This document shows positions 23,803 to 24,550 of a DNA stretch of 24,550 bases, one piece after another. Each line of letters starts with the position of its first letter. The first letter of the stretch is position 1. Under the pieces are notes generated by a model, which worked only from the letters and a program-made list of their open reading frames with translations, was not told the origin of the DNA and searched no databases. The stretch lies in contig JAHRHW010000013.1 in assembly GCA_019100305.1 (NCBI GenBank), positions 1 to 24,550 of the forward strand, written 5' to 3'. The translations under genes were made by a program, and so were the position numbers. Source of the DNA: Candidatus Thiodiazotropha taylori. GTDB taxonomy: Bacteria; Pseudomonadota; Gammaproteobacteria; Chromatiales; Chromatiaceae.

Positions 23803-24550
23803 TTAGAACATCTCCATGGGTTCTTACCGGAATATTGCTGTTCGCTAACCACTTATTCGCACAACCCTGGACAGTTTCACCGCCCATCAATGTCAGTGAA
23901 GCAGCGAAGCAAGGTGTCTTTCACCACTTGGAGTCTTCGGGGCGTCAGAATATTGCGGTCTCTGATGGCATTGTGGGTATTGTCTGGGAAGATGACAGTG
24001 ACGGGACACCTCGCATCTATTTTGCCAGCAAGCCTCTGGACTCGCCCTCTTTCTCACCCAAGCTCATGATCAGTGGCAAAGGTGAGGCCTATGAACCATC
24101 GATCGTTACATTGGGTGATAGCCGGTTTGCCATTGCGTGGGAAGAGGATGAGCAGGCCTCTGCCCGAGTGATTGCCGCAACAAAGATGGGGCCGATAGCT
24201 CAATTTGGAGAGAAATACTCAGGCCAAGTCAACCTGGTAAGTTCAAGCGATCAAGTGTTGATTGTGTATAGGGAGCAACTACAGCGATTTGGTCAAATCA
24301 TTCTGCATAAGCTGACTGTAGACGATCAATTGCAGCTATCACCTGTACAACGCTGCCCTGTTGAGCCGGGTCCAATACAAGATGATCAACTCTATCCAGT
24401 CATCACTGCGCAGGGTGAAGGGTTCGACATCGCCTGGGAAGATCGCCGACTAGGACACACCGTAATCATGCATAGCCAGAGTGAATCTGGAGAACCCTGC
24501 AGATTTTCTCCTCCAAGCCGTATCAGCGAAGAACCGCCAGGACCAAAGGC
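23799..24550 (+). CDS. Exported beta-propeller / BNR-like repeat protein, 3' end outside the window
   Basis: Translating from the TTG at 23799 gives an uninterrupted frame to the window edge (about 250 residues). It opens with a signal peptide (IRTSPWVLTGILLFANHLFA, then QPW). The mature part repeats a sialidase/propeller-like blade motif: VGIVWEDDSDGTPRIYFA, FAIAWEEDEQASARVIAA, VLIVYREQ..., FDIAWEDRRLGHTVIMHS. The IAWED(R/D)..G...I pattern is common in exo-alpha-sialidase-like and other BNR-type six-bladed propellers; there is no evidence for sialidase activity itself. The start overlaps the thioredoxin stop. No strong Shine-Dalgarno sequence precedes the TTG, consistent with translational coupling. 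Confidence 0.78.
   Translation, partial: MIRTSPWVLTGILLFANHLFAQPWTVSPPINVSEAAKQGVFHHLESSGRQNIAVSDGIVGIVWEDDSDGTPRIYFASKPLDSPSFSPKLMISGKGEAYEPSIVTLGDSRFAIAWEEDEQASARVIAATKMGPIAQFGEKYSGQVNLVSSSDQVLIVYREQLQRFGQIILHKLTVDDQLQLSPVQRCPVEPGPIQDDQLYPVITAQGEGFDIAWEDRRLGHTVIMHSQSESGEPCRFSPPSRISEEPPGPK

Overview
The window looks like a chromosomal segment of a gammaproteobacterium. The divergent tesA / ybbA-ybbP arrangement next to a short 4.5S-type SRP RNA gene is typical of that class. The mix of a CusBA-type metal pump, a 2-oxoacid:ferredoxin oxidoreductase beta subunit and SoxW-like thioredoxins would suit a marine or sulfur-oxidising member (Chromatiales/Sedimenticola-like). This placement is inference from gene content; no 16S rRNA or other marker is present. 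Most genes have moderate-to-high GC, but about 20.7-22.8 kb is clearly richer in A/T.

Layout. 1-450: two degenerate palindromic repeat elements and the SRP RNA gene (minus strand). 450-4277: tesA-like lysophospholipase/esterase (minus) divergent from an overlapping ABC ATPase-permease pair (ybbA-ybbP). 4278-7504: a hairpin-rich leader, a large exported CotA/phenoxazinone-synthase-type multicopper oxidase, and a good intrinsic terminator. 7566-10213: two exported FKBP-type prolyl isomerases, one with an eroded active site and one canonical, flanking an exported protein of unknown function on the minus strand. 10296-15661: a CusB-like adaptor with three heavy-metal-binding domains and tandem His-rich repeats, followed by a CusA-like Cu(I)/Ag(I) RND pump. 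Together with the oxidase these form a periplasmic copper-handling neighbourhood, but no outer-membrane channel or regulator is encoded here.

15674-18715: an unknown soluble protein (minus), an 800-bp gap, a small two-helix membrane protein (plus), and a minus-strand pair, the beta subunit of a 2-oxoacid:ferredoxin oxidoreductase translationally coupled to a ferritin-like protein. The alpha subunit is not adjacent. 19271-20715: two tandem paralogues of an unrecognised family; only the second has a clear in-frame signal peptide, and the first may carry an N-terminal frameshift. 20716-22783: AT-rich DNA with one exported TIM-barrel glycosidase-like gene. 22784-24550: a small two-helix membrane protein, then an exported SoxW-like thioredoxin overlapping the start of an exported beta-propeller-like protein that runs off the window.

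No tRNA, rRNA, CRISPR array, insertion sequence or complete mobile element was recognised. The most distinctive features are the repeat-expanded metal-binding front end of the CusB homologue, the canonical/eroded FKBP pair, the orphan oxidoreductase beta subunit with its ferritin-like partner, and the tandem unknown paralogues.
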